DNA from: Haloferax mediterranei ATCC 33500
GTDB taxonomy: Archaea > Halobacteriota > Halobacteria > Halobacteriales > Haloferacaceae
Length of the DNA: 64,000 bases
Reading direction: 5' to 3'
NCBI RefSeq assembly: GCF_000306765.2
Contig: NC_017941.2
Coordinates: forward strand, 1,612,001-1,676,000
The position numbers were made by a program, and so were the translations under genes. Below, one piece after another: positions 27,714-35,491 of this stretch. The number at the start of each line of letters is the position of its first letter. Position 1 is the stretch's first letter. Under the pieces are notes generated by a model. It ran no database searches and was not told the DNA's origin. It saw only the letters and a program-made list of their open reading frames with translations.

Positions 27714-28367
27714 ATGACTGAGATTCCACTCGAACACGTTCACGTCGAACCGTCGGAGCCGGGTGATGGGCCGGGGCCTGCGGTCGTGTTGCTCCACGGT
27801 CGCGGGTCGAACGAACAGGACCTACTCCAGATTTCACGGCGATTTCCCGACCACCTTCACGTCGTGAGTCTTCGCGCTCCCGACGAGCTACAAGGAGGGT
27901 ACACGTGGTACGACCTCGACCTCTCCGCGGGCGGGCTTCACCAGAGTCAGCCCCACGCCGAACAGTTCGAGCGGTCGCGCGAACTCGTACGCGAGTCCAT
28001 CGAGGGGGCTATCGCCGAGTACGACCTCGACCCCGAACGAATCGGTCTGCTCGGGTTCAGTCAGGGGGCCATCGCCAGTCTCTCGCTCCTGCTCGACGAC
28101 CCCGACGACTACGCATGGGTCGTTGCTCTCCACGGCTATCTGGCCGAGTCGCACGCCGACCTCGACCCGGATGGAGTTTCCGGGAAGCCTGTCTTCATCG
28201 GTGCGGGTGAGATGGACCAAATCATCCCGGCATCACGAGCAGAACGCGCCGCCGACCGACTTCGCGAACTCGGCGCGGACGTGACTTCGAACGTGTATCA
28301 AGTCCCCCACGGTATCGGACCAGACGAGTTGGCCGACGTCGTTTCATTCGTGGAAACACAGGTCTGA
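27714..28367 (+). CDS. Alpha/beta hydrolase (carboxylesterase/phospholipase family)
   Basis: A 217-residue single-domain hydrolase. VVLLHGRGSNEQDLL is the oxyanion region, GLLGFSQGAIASLSLLL the nucleophile elbow (Ser in G-F-S-Q-G), GAGEMDQIIP supplies the Asp and VPHGIGPDEL the His. This is the YpfH/carboxylesterase type acting on short esters or lysophospholipids. ATG 27714 gives a normal family N-terminus. Confidence 0.88.
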   Translation: MTEIPLEHVHVEPSEPGDGPGPAVVLLHGRGSNEQDLLQISRRFPDHLHVVSLRAPDELQGGYTWYDLDLSAGGLHQSQPHAEQFERSRELVRESIEGAIAEYDLDPERIGLLGFSQGAIASLSLLLDDPDDYAWVVALHGYLAESHADLDPDGVSGKPVFIGAGEMDQIIPASRAERAADRLRELGADVTSNVYQVPHGIGPDELADVVSFVETQV

Positions 28368-28448
28368 AACCCGTGTACTTCGCCCTTCAGCAACCCGCGC
28401 ACTTCGCCCTTCGGCAGGTTGAAACCGTTTGACGCCTAATCCGCGACT

Positions 28449-28823
28449 ATGAGCACGCAGACGACGCGGCTCGAAGAACTCGGGCGCGAACTCGGCGAAG
28501 CCATCGCCGACCATCCGAAGTACGAAGCGTACGAGGAGGCGAAGGCGGCCGTCGAAGCCGACGACGAGGTACAAGAACTCATCACCGAGTTCAATCGACT
28601 CCGCGAGGAGTTCAACGTGGCCCGTCAGATGGGTGAGGCAACACAGGAGGGCCTCCAGAAGGTCCAAGCCGCCCAAGAGGAACTCCACTCCAAACCCGTG
28701 ATGGAGGAGTATCTCCTCGCGCAGGCCGAACTGGTCGGCGAGTTGGAAAAGGTGAACGAGGCTATCTCCGAGCCGCTTTCGGTCGATTTCGGCGGCGAAG
28801 CCGGCGGTTGCTGTCACGACTGA
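28449..28823 (+). CDS. YlbF/YmcA-like helical protein
   Basis: A 124-residue, mostly alpha-helical protein: LGRELGEAIADHPKYEAYEEA, then DDEVQELITEFNRLREEFNVARQ and a last helix LVGELEKVNEAIS, matching the YlbF/YmcA family. In bacteria these act with RNase Y or bind Fe-S clusters. The C-terminal GGEAGGCCHD with paired Cys could bind metal. No partner gene is adjacent. Confidence 0.8.
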   Translation: MSTQTTRLEELGRELGEAIADHPKYEAYEEAKAAVEADDEVQELITEFNRLREEFNVARQMGEATQEGLQKVQAAQEELHSKPVMEEYLLAQAELVGELEKVNEAISEPLSVDFGGEAGGCCHD

Positions 28824-28982
28824 TAGGGACTGTCGTCTCGGCGCAGCCGACCCTTCGTTCCTCGGTTCTCCGCACCGTAGTTTCGCCATCTTACCTCAGC
28901 TTCGCCGTTCTGTACTTCGTGTTCTCCAGACCACACCGCGTTCGCCGTAGATTCAAATACCAAACCGGGACCATCCCGGACT

Positions 28983-29600
28983 ATGTTGGCAATCGCGGGC
29001 GGTAAGGGCGGCAGCGGCAAGACCACCACGACACTCGGACTGGCGAGTGCGCTCGACGGTCCCGTTCTCGCGGTCGACGCCGACAGGGACATGCCGAACC
29101 TGCACACCATGGCCGGAGTCGAACGCCGAAACAAGGCAGAGACAAGCGGTGTCGTTCTCGAACCGGACGTTCACCCGCACCCGACTGACCCGACAGTCTC
29201 GGTACTTCCGGCCCCGAGCGGAACCGACGACGATGCCTTCGAGCGATGGCTGGAGTCGGTCGCAGCAGACGACCGAACCACGGTCGTCGACTGTCCGGCC
29301 GGAGCGGGACCCGACGCCGCAACACCGCTCCGCGTCGCCGACGGCGTCATCGTCGTCACGTCGTTGTGTGCACCGGCGCTCCGCGACGCGGCCAAGACGG
29401 CGGCGATGGCGCGCACGCTCGGAACACCAGTCGTCGGATGTGTGGTCACGCGCGCGCGAGTAGCCCCGGAGGCAGTGAGCGACCTCATCGGCGCGCCGAT
29501 GCTGGGAACGGTCCCGGACGAAGCGTCTCCAGTGCTCACTCAACCGACAGTTCAGTCCGCCTATCGTCGGATTGTAGACAATATTTCGGGGAAGAAGTAA
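28983..29600 (+). CDS. MinD/ParA-like P-loop ATPase
   Basis: A 205-residue deviant-Walker ATPase: GGKGGSGKTTTTLGL (signature Lys in KGGSGKT) with AVDADRDMPNL and TTVVDCPAGAGPD switch regions. It lacks the long C-terminal amphipathic helix of full MinD, so membrane binding is doubtful. It sits 26 bases before a RecA-like protein; the pair may act together in positioning or signalling. The start ATG 28983 is clear. Confidence 0.88.
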   Translation: MLAIAGGKGGSGKTTTTLGLASALDGPVLAVDADRDMPNLHTMAGVERRNKAETSGVVLEPDVHPHPTDPTVSVLPAPSGTDDDAFERWLESVAADDRTTVVDCPAGAGPDAATPLRVADGVIVVTSLCAPALRDAAKTAAMARTLGTPVVGCVVTRARVAPEAVSDLIGAPMLGTVPDEASPVLTQPTVQSAYRRIVDNISGKK

Positions 29601-29626
29601 TATGAGTGAATGTCTTAGCCACGGGC

Positions 29627-30250
29627 ATGTCTCGACTGGCGACCGGTATCGATATTCTCGACCGTCAACTCGACGGTGGGATTCCGGCGGGGAGCATCGT
29701 CCTCCTCACGGCCGACCCGGCCAGCCAGTCCGAACTCTTCTTGTACGAACTGACGACCACCCGTGGGACGCTGTGGCTTACGACTCTGCGCTCCGAAGTC
29801 GCCGTCGAGGATGCACTCGAGCGATGCCCCGGCCCGACGGGAAACCCGACTATCCGTAATGTGGGCGGTGATGCACCGCTCGACACGGCGAACAAACTCG
29901 TGCGCGACCTCCCAGAGAGGGCGAACCTCATCATCGACGTGGTCGATATTCTCGAACGAAACGAGGGGCCGCGCTACCGAAAATTCCTCAACGTCCTCCA
30001 GACGCATATGGTCAATACGCGTGGACTCACCATTCTCCACGGTCTCAAAGGCGAGACAGTACCCGATAACCGCGACCTGACGGAGCACATGGCCGATATC
30101 GTGTTCGACCTCGACACGAACATCGACGGCTCGGAGATAGAAAATCGGCTTGCGGTTCCAAAATTCCGCGGCGGTCGGGCGCTCGACGAGACCATCAAAC
30201 TTCGACTCGCAGAGCGGGTTTCGGTCGATACCAGCCGTGACATTGCCTGA
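29627..30250 (+). CDS. RecA/KaiC-like protein of unknown function
   Basis: A 207-residue protein starting MSRLATGIDILDRQLDGGIP, the usual opening of RecA/KaiC-superfamily domains. The expected P-loop GxxGxGKS is replaced by LLTADPASQSE, so ATP binding is probably lost. LIIDVVDILERNEG is the Walker-B-like strand. I prefer ATG 29627 over an upstream GTG at 29606. It is probably translated with the MinD-like gene. Confidence 0.7.
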   Translation: MSRLATGIDILDRQLDGGIPAGSIVLLTADPASQSELFLYELTTTRGTLWLTTLRSEVAVEDALERCPGPTGNPTIRNVGGDAPLDTANKLVRDLPERANLIIDVVDILERNEGPRYRKFLNVLQTHMVNTRGLTILHGLKGETVPDNRDLTEHMADIVFDLDTNIDGSEIENRLAVPKFRGGRALDETIKLRLAERVSVDTSRDIA

Positions 30251-30311
30251 ATAGGAGGACGAAACCGCTGGGCCGACGATTGGCTGGCGACGCCGATAGT
30301 CACCCGGCGAT

Positions 30312-30578
30312 TCAGAACGCGAAGAATCCGAACGTGCCGAGCGTGACGACTGCGATGAGTGCCATCCATACGCGCGCCGAGAGCGCCGCGCCACGGCTAA
30401 AGACGTACGCGAAGTACGGAGCGAGCGGAGAGAGACGGTAGACAAGCGAAACTTCGACGTTAGCACCGTATTTGAGTGCCAGCGTCAATACGACGGTACA
30501 GAGACCGGCGACGAGTGCGACTTTCACGTCGGTGAAGTCACGGAGGTCGTGCGTCGCGGCGTCGTCTGGCGAAGCCAT
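30312..30578 (-). CDS. Small membrane protein
   Basis: An 88-residue protein with a short acidic N-terminus, then three hydrophobic helices (residues about 20-40, 46-62 and 68-88). It has no recognisable motif. It converges with the RecA-like gene, 61 bases between stops. Confidence 0.6.
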   Translation of the reverse strand: MASPDDAATHDLRDFTDVKVALVAGLCTVVLTLALKYGANVEVSLVYRLSPLAPYFAYVFSRGAALSARVWMALIAVVTLGTFGFFAF

Positions 30579-30647
30579 AGCTACGAAGCGGTCGGAAGGC
30601 GAGTATCAAGAAGCCGCCGATTCACGAGGAGCGGCGGGGATGCTCGC

Positions 30648-31583
30648 TTACTCTTCGTCCGCGTCGTCGAGTTCTGCGGCGAGTTCGTCGGCGTCGATGT
30701 CGACGTCCTCGATTGCCTCTTCGATGTCAGCGCCGCCTGCGCCGCCCATCATACCACCGAGACCGCCCATGCCGCCCATGCCGCCTTCGATGGTTTCCTG
30801 GACGATGACGCGGTCGATGTCGAGACGCTGCATGATGTCCTGCGCAATCTGCTGCTTCGAGAACATCCACTGCTGGTTCATCGTCATCTGCGGCGTCGCC
30901 TCGATGTAGAGCGTGTCCTTCTCGACGGTGACGGTCTCCGTCTCGGGTTCGGCGTCTTCGTCTTCCTCGTCGTCGGACTCGACAACCTGCTCTTCTTCGA
31001 CTTCGTCGGTCTGGACCCAGACCTCAGGAGCCTGCTGGAGGTACATGCCGAGCAGGCCGGAGGCCTGCTCTTCGCGGTCGTCGACAAGGTCGAGAACCTC
31101 GTACTCGTATTCGAGGTCCTTGCCCGCGAGGGGGTGGTTGAAGTTGACGCGGGCGCGGCCGCCGATGATGGTCTCGAGGCGACCCTGCTCGCCGTCGATG
31201 GTGACCTGCGCACCGGGGTAGCGGTCGTCCTCGTCGATCTTGTTGGCGCTGACCGTGCGCACCTCGTCCTCGTCGTACTCGCCGAAGGCGTCGGCGGCCG
31301 GGATATCGACTTCACCCTCGTCACCGACTTCGGCACCCGTCAGGGCGTCGTCGACCTCGGGGAAGACGTGACCGGCACCAACGATAACGACGCGAGGCTC
31401 GAATTCGTAGCCCTCGACGTCGATTTCGGCCTCTTCGGCCACTTCTTCACTCGTGGTGTCGACGACGTCGCCGTCTTCAACCGTCCGAACCGTGTACGCG
31501 AGGCGAACGAAGTCGCCGTCCTGAATACCGGACTCGACCTCTTCATCGACCTGCTCGGCCTCCGCCTGCTGTTCGTCACTCAT
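30648..31583 (-). CDS. FKBP-type peptidyl-prolyl isomerase (SlyD-like, long form)
   Basis: A 311-residue protein. IQDGDFVRLAYTVRTVEDGDVVDTT, GAGHVFPEVDDALTGAEVGDE and GRARVNFNHPLAGKDLEYEYEVL form the FKBP domain with its inserted chaperone flap, as in archaeal long FKBPs. A C-terminal extension of about 150 residues with acidic linker and YLQQAPEVWVQ, METGG-like GMGGMGGLGGMMGGAGG stretch follows. It folds proline-containing proteins in the cytoplasm. ATG 31583 is chosen. Confidence 0.9.
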   Translation of the reverse strand: MSDEQQAEAEQVDEEVESGIQDGDFVRLAYTVRTVEDGDVVDTTSEEVAEEAEIDVEGYEFEPRVVIVGAGHVFPEVDDALTGAEVGDEGEVDIPAADAFGEYDEDEVRTVSANKIDEDDRYPGAQVTIDGEQGRLETIIGGRARVNFNHPLAGKDLEYEYEVLDLVDDREEQASGLLGMYLQQAPEVWVQTDEVEEEQVVESDDEEDEDAEPETETVTVEKDTLYIEATPQMTMNQQWMFSKQQIAQDIMQRLDIDRVIVQETIEGGMGGMGGLGGMMGGAGGADIEEAIEDVDIDADELAAELDDADEE

Positions 31584-31736
31584 ACACGCTACGTGACTCG
31601 TGCGACCCTTAAGAATCACGTTTCGCCGGCGGGACGTTTCGACACGGACGCCCATCGTAAAATCGACCCCGAGACCCTGTGTGCGGCGAATCGTTTATAT
31701 CAGTGTCAATAGTTATAATACTAGTGGTGTGTTCAC

Positions 31737-32180
31737 ATGGCACAGACAGTCTTGTTCGTCGGGTTTCTCCTCGCGGTCGTACTGCTGGCGCTCATCGTGC
31801 TCTTCACCGCTCGGGGGTGGCGGCACTACACTGTCAGCGCCGTTCCTGCCGGAGGCGGTCCGAGTCAAAGCACCGACAGGCAGTGGTCTGACGACCCGAC
31901 GGTACTGTCGCTCATCTTCCTGCTCGTCGCGCTCGGCTTCGGCGCGGTTGCAGTGTTGTTCATCGGCGGAAGCGGAATCCCAGAGGGAGTGACGAACGCT
32001 GCGGGCACCACTCTCATCGTCGCTACGGTCACCGTCACCGTTGCCTACCTCTTTTACGGGACGTACCACGCCGCACGGGGAAGGGGGCTAAAGCGGTCAC
32101 AGGCGGCGCTCGCGGGGTCGTGGGTACTCGGATTACTGTTCACTATCGGCGTCACACTCCGACTGTTGGGTCTTCTCTGA
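31737..32180 (+). CDS. Membrane protein, probable oxidase-associated
   Basis: A 147-residue protein with three hydrophobic segments (residues 4-24, 55-80, 90-110 and a last 125-145). The loop after helix 1 is Gly/Ser-rich and extracellular by charge. It starts a plus-strand run of overlapping membrane genes facing the cytochrome oxidase genes, which suggests a role in oxidase assembly. I do not recognise the family. Confidence 0.55.
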   Translation: MAQTVLFVGFLLAVVLLALIVLFTARGWRHYTVSAVPAGGGPSQSTDRQWSDDPTVLSLIFLLVALGFGAVAVLFIGGSGIPEGVTNAAGTTLIVATVTVTVAYLFYGTYHAARGRGLKRSQAALAGSWVLGLLFTIGVTLRLLGLL

Positions 32181-32181
32181 G

Positions 32182-32898
32182 ATGGCACTACCCTACAGCA
32201 GTCGCACCGACGCTCGACAGATTCCGACGGCGTGGTGGCTCGCGGTACTCGGTTGGTTCGAAGTACTCGCCGTCGCCGCGTACCTCCACGCCGCGCCAGT
32301 CCGTGTGGACAGTCTGCGATACGTCCTCTATCCGTTTATCTGGATAAACGTCGGCGTCGTGGCCGTCCTCTGGACGGACCTCCCGAAAACAACCCGCCGC
32401 GTCCGACTCGGTGCCGGTGCCGTCGCCGCCGCATACTTCCTCGTGCTCGCGTTTCTCGCGGGGTTACTCTCCGTGAACCTCGGTGCACTCGTTGGTGGTG
32501 GGCACGTTCACACCGCCGGACGCGTCGCTGGTCACGCCGCAGGCTGGCAGTTCTCGCTCGGTGCGCCGGGATGGGGGCCGCGAGTCGGCTACGCCGGGGA
32601 GGTCGTGTCCGCAACCTTCGTTCCCTACCGCGTCGTCGGCTACCTCGCGCTCTCGTACCTCGTCTACGCCGCCGTCCTCGACACGGCTCGGACAGCGCTT
32701 TCAGGTGCGTTGGGACTGGTATCGTGCGTCGGATGTACGTTCCCGCTCGTCGGCGGTCTCGCTGCGGGCTTGGCCGGCGGAACTGGCATCGTGAGCGCAC
32801 TTCGCGCCCTCTCGGTCGACGTTTCGACAGTGGTGTTCGTTGTTGCGGTGGCCGCGCTCGTGTTCGGACCAGCGGCGATGGGACGGTCACAACGATGA
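32182..32898 (+). CDS. Membrane protein, probable oxidase-associated
   Basis: A 238-residue protein with about six hydrophobic helices. Noteworthy is GHVHTAGRVAGHAAGW in the middle and SCVGCTFP (a CxxC at the start of a helix), both possible copper or haem ligands. It starts one base after its upstream neighbour's stop and overlaps the next gene. A copper-delivery role for the nearby oxidase is an inference. Confidence 0.6.
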   Translation: MALPYSSRTDARQIPTAWWLAVLGWFEVLAVAAYLHAAPVRVDSLRYVLYPFIWINVGVVAVLWTDLPKTTRRVRLGAGAVAAAYFLVLAFLAGLLSVNLGALVGGGHVHTAGRVAGHAAGWQFSLGAPGWGPRVGYAGEVVSATFVPYRVVGYLALSYLVYAAVLDTARTALSGALGLVSCVGCTFPLVGGLAAGLAGGTGIVSALRALSVDVSTVVFVVAVAALVFGPAAMGRSQR

Positions 32899-34325
32899 GT
32901 CGCAACCCGACATCGTGGGCAGCGTCACGGTCAGCAACGAATTCGGTGCTACAGCGCGTTCTCACCGCGCTCACGGTGCTGGTGGTTTCGCTCGTCATTC
33001 TCGTCCAACCGGTTGCTGCGCACGCTGGGTCGCTCGCCGGGTCGCTCCAGTCCGCTCCCGCGCCGTTCTGGCTCGTCGTCGTCTCCGGCGGCGGCGTCGT
33101 CTGCGTCTCGTTTCTCCTCTCGGCGTTCGTCACTGACGATGAGACACTCGACGTGTTCACCCGATTCGGCGTCCGCGTCGACAGGTCGGTGAAATTTGTC
33201 GGAGCGGCAGTCCGCCTTTTCGGAGTCGCTGCACTCGGTGCCGTCATCGGATTCGCACTGGTTGGACCGACCGTTGCAATCGCAAACCTCGGCGTCCTGC
33301 TCGTCTGGGTCGGCTGGTGGGCGGGGTTCACCATGCTGACGTACCTTGTCGTGGACGTGTGGCCGCTCGTGAACCCGTGGCGGACGCTCGCGTCGGAACT
33401 GCACCGCCGGGTTCGGGCGGTCCGTCGCGCGTCCCGCCCGTATCCGTCTCGCATCGGGGCGTGGCCGAGCGTCGTCGGACTGCTCGGACTCGTCTGGCTC
33501 GAAGTCGTCAGCCCGCTCGCCGCGAATCCGCGGTCGCTTGCGGCCGTTGTCATCGCCTACTCCCTCGTGACCATCGTCGGTGCGGCCGTCTACGGTGATT
33601 CGTGGTTCCAACACGTCGACCCGGTAGCTCGCGTCTTCCGATTGTACGGTCTCCTCGCACCGGTACAACGAACCGGCGACGGACTCTCGGTTTCCTTCCC
33701 CGGGTCGTCGCTGGCGCGCTCCCGAGAGAAGTTCGGCACCGACGACGTGGCGTTCGTCGTCGCGCTCCTGTGGGTGACGACCTTCGACGGGCTGGTCTCG
33801 ACCGTCGCGTGGAGTCGTGTCCTCGACGCCGTGGCACCGGTTCCGGCGTGGGCCGTGAATTTCATCGCCATCCTCGCCGGCTTTCTCGCGTTCTTCGCCG
33901 GCTACCGGTTCGCTTCTCGCACCGCTCGGCGAAGCGCCGACACGTACGTGACGGCCGAGTTCATCGCCGGATGGTTCGCACCCGCGCTCGTCCCCATCGC
34001 GGCCGGGTACCATCTCGCGCATTTCCTCGGGTACGTCGTCGGTCTCGCGCCGGTGCTGGCGACAGTCGCGCTCAGCCCACTGTCGCCGCCGGCGAATATC
34101 TCGGTTCTCACCGTGCCCGCGTGGTTCGGCGGCCTCCGACTCGCGTTCGTCGTGCTGGGACACTTGCTGTCGGTCTGGGTGGCGCACACCCGCTCGTTTG
34201 ACGTGTTCCCCGGTCGGCTGCAACCACTCCGAAGCGAGTATCCCTTCGTCGTCGTCACGGTCTGCTACACGATGGCGAGTCTGTGGGTCGTCGCGCAACC
34301 GACCGTCGGGGGTGTTGCAGGATGA
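32895..34325 (+). CDS. Large polytopic membrane protein
   Basis: A 476-residue protein with a signal-like first segment (VLVVSLVILVQPVAAHAG) and about eleven further hydrophobic helices. ATG 32895 overlaps the previous stop by four bases (ATGA). I recognise no transporter signature; DVWPLVNPWRTL is a distinctive loop. Its place beside oxidase genes suggests a role in copper handling or assembly. A longer upstream frame is rejected because it covers the previous gene. Confidence 0.65.
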   Translation: MSRNPTSWAASRSATNSVLQRVLTALTVLVVSLVILVQPVAAHAGSLAGSLQSAPAPFWLVVVSGGGVVCVSFLLSAFVTDDETLDVFTRFGVRVDRSVKFVGAAVRLFGVAALGAVIGFALVGPTVAIANLGVLLVWVGWWAGFTMLTYLVVDVWPLVNPWRTLASELHRRVRAVRRASRPYPSRIGAWPSVVGLLGLVWLEVVSPLAANPRSLAAVVIAYSLVTIVGAAVYGDSWFQHVDPVARVFRLYGLLAPVQRTGDGLSVSFPGSSLARSREKFGTDDVAFVVALLWVTTFDGLVSTVAWSRVLDAVAPVPAWAVNFIAILAGFLAFFAGYRFASRTARRSADTYVTAEFIAGWFAPALVPIAAGYHLAHFLGYVVGLAPVLATVALSPLSPPANISVLTVPAWFGGLRLAFVVLGHLLSVWVAHTRSFDVFPGRLQPLRSEYPFVVVTVCYTMASLWVVAQPTVGGVAG

Positions 34326-34639
34326 GTGCACACGATGGCAGGCCGTCGTCGGCCGACGAGCATCGCCGAGCGGTCAGCCCAGAAACAGCCGTTCCCGACG
34401 ACGAGACTCCCGCTGCGACCTGCCCGTACTGCGCCCGCCCGTTTCGACAGGCTCGGCTTTGCGACCTACACGTCGGTGAGATGCACGAACAACGTTCCGA
34501 GGAAGAAGACGCCGCCTACCGAGACGCCGTCGAGGCCGAAGACGAGGACCTCTTCCGGTATCACCTGAAGGTCGCCGGCGCGCTGGGGGTCGTCTTCACG
34601 GCGCTGTTTCTGCTCGCAGTCGTCGGCTTCAGTCTGTGA
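34322..34639 (+). CDS. Zinc-finger protein with one C-terminal membrane helix
   Basis: A 105-residue protein. CPYCARPFRQARLCDLHVGEMH supplies a C2H2-type finger, followed by an acidic helix and a C-terminal membrane anchor (VAGALGVVFTALFLLAVVGFSL). It starts 4 bases inside the previous gene, so it is part of the same operon. Function unknown. Confidence 0.7.
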   Translation: MSAHDGRPSSADEHRRAVSPETAVPDDETPAATCPYCARPFRQARLCDLHVGEMHEQRSEEEDAAYRDAVEAEDEDLFRYHLKVAGALGVVFTALFLLAVVGFSL

Positions 34640-34659
34640 GTCGAGCGGCAGTACGGTAT

Positions 34660-34905
34660 TCACGCCTCCATCTGTTCGTGCTCGTGTTCACCGGCCGTCC
34701 CCGACTCGCCCGATGGCTCGGGCAGGCGCATCACAACCGCGGTGAGCACGCCGACACCAACCAGTGCGATACCGCCACCAATCGCGATTATGAGTTCGGA
34801 TGCACCGGCCGCCTCCGAGATGAGAAGTACTGCGAGTCCGACGACGACAGCACCGAACGCGATTGCGAGCGCGAGCGAGTTCTGTTTCATGTTCAGTGTT
34901 ACCAT
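34660..34905 (-). CDS. Small membrane protein, oxidase operon
   Basis: An 81-residue protein with two hydrophobic helices (residues about 8-32 and 35-60) and a His/Glu-rich C-terminus (GEHEHEQME). It is on the same strand as and downstream of the oxidase genes. It may be a small oxidase subunit or an unrelated protein. Confidence 0.55.
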   Translation of the reverse strand: MVTLNMKQNSLALAIAFGAVVVGLAVLLISEAAGASELIIAIGGGIALVGVGVLTAVVMRLPEPSGESGTAGEHEHEQMEA

Positions 34906-34971
34906 TCCGATGTCAAAGAAAGTATGCGCGTTTGCGGGACAGCGTGGGGGATTCGAATGCGATATCGTCGG

Positions 34972-35217
34972 TCAGGCAGTATTTTCGCCGCCTCTCGCCG
35001 CGGCAACGACCAGCGCGAACACCGCGAGTGCGATGACGAAACCGGGGCCGACGACGAGCGGTTCTGTGAGACGGCCGGGGACGACGCGGGTCATCATGAC
35101 AGTCACGCCGACGCCGACGGGGACCGAAAACAAAAGCGCGTAGGCGACTGCGACGAGCGTCGGCGTCGAGTGGTCGGCGTCAGCGTCGGCACCGGCGTCC
35201 AAATGGTTCCCGGACAC
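34972..35217 (-). CDS. Small membrane protein, probable oxidase subunit
   Basis: An 81-residue protein with an acidic/His N-terminus and two hydrophobic helices (residues 22-45 and 55-75). It begins 2 bases after the stop of the subunit IV-like gene, so the two are translated together. Confidence 0.65.
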   Translation of the reverse strand: MSGNHLDAGADADADHSTPTLVAVAYALLFSVPVGVGVTVMMTRVVPGRLTEPLVVGPGFVIALAVFALVVAAARGGENTA

Positions 35218-35219
35218 GG

Positions 35220-35480
35220 TTACAGGAGCGAGTACGATGCCGCGAGGGTGAGCGCCAACGCCGCCGCGAGACCGATACTGACGAGGTACGTCAGCGAGCG
35301 CGGTTCGAAGCGGAGGTGCTGGAAGTACGCCGCGACGAGCACCGCCTTCCCCGCCGAGAGGACGATGATGATGCCGAAGGCCGTCCAGTAGTTCAGCCCC
35401 GCGAACTCGACGAGCACCTGAATCGTCGCCGAGACGAACAACACCACGTAAATCGCCGTGTAGAGTTTTGTGGACACCAT
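35220..35480 (-). CDS. Cytochrome c oxidase subunit IV-like protein
   Basis: An 86-residue protein with three hydrophobic helices and the motif GKAVLVAAYFQHLRFEP, typical of the subunit IV (CtaF/CoxD) prokaryotic family, where a Lys and FxHL/M segment are conserved. It lies 11 bases after the fused subunit I/III gene. Confidence 0.8.
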   Translation of the reverse strand: MVSTKLYTAIYVVLFVSATIQVLVEFAGLNYWTAFGIIIVLSAGKAVLVAAYFQHLRFEPRSLTYLVSIGLAAALALTLAASYSLL

Positions 35481-35491
35481 TTTCGGTTACC

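Noticed and set aside
32949..34331. A 460-residue open frame on the minus strand
   Set aside because: It is antisense to a polytopic membrane gene; its charged, repetitive content is the mirror of hydrophobic codons.
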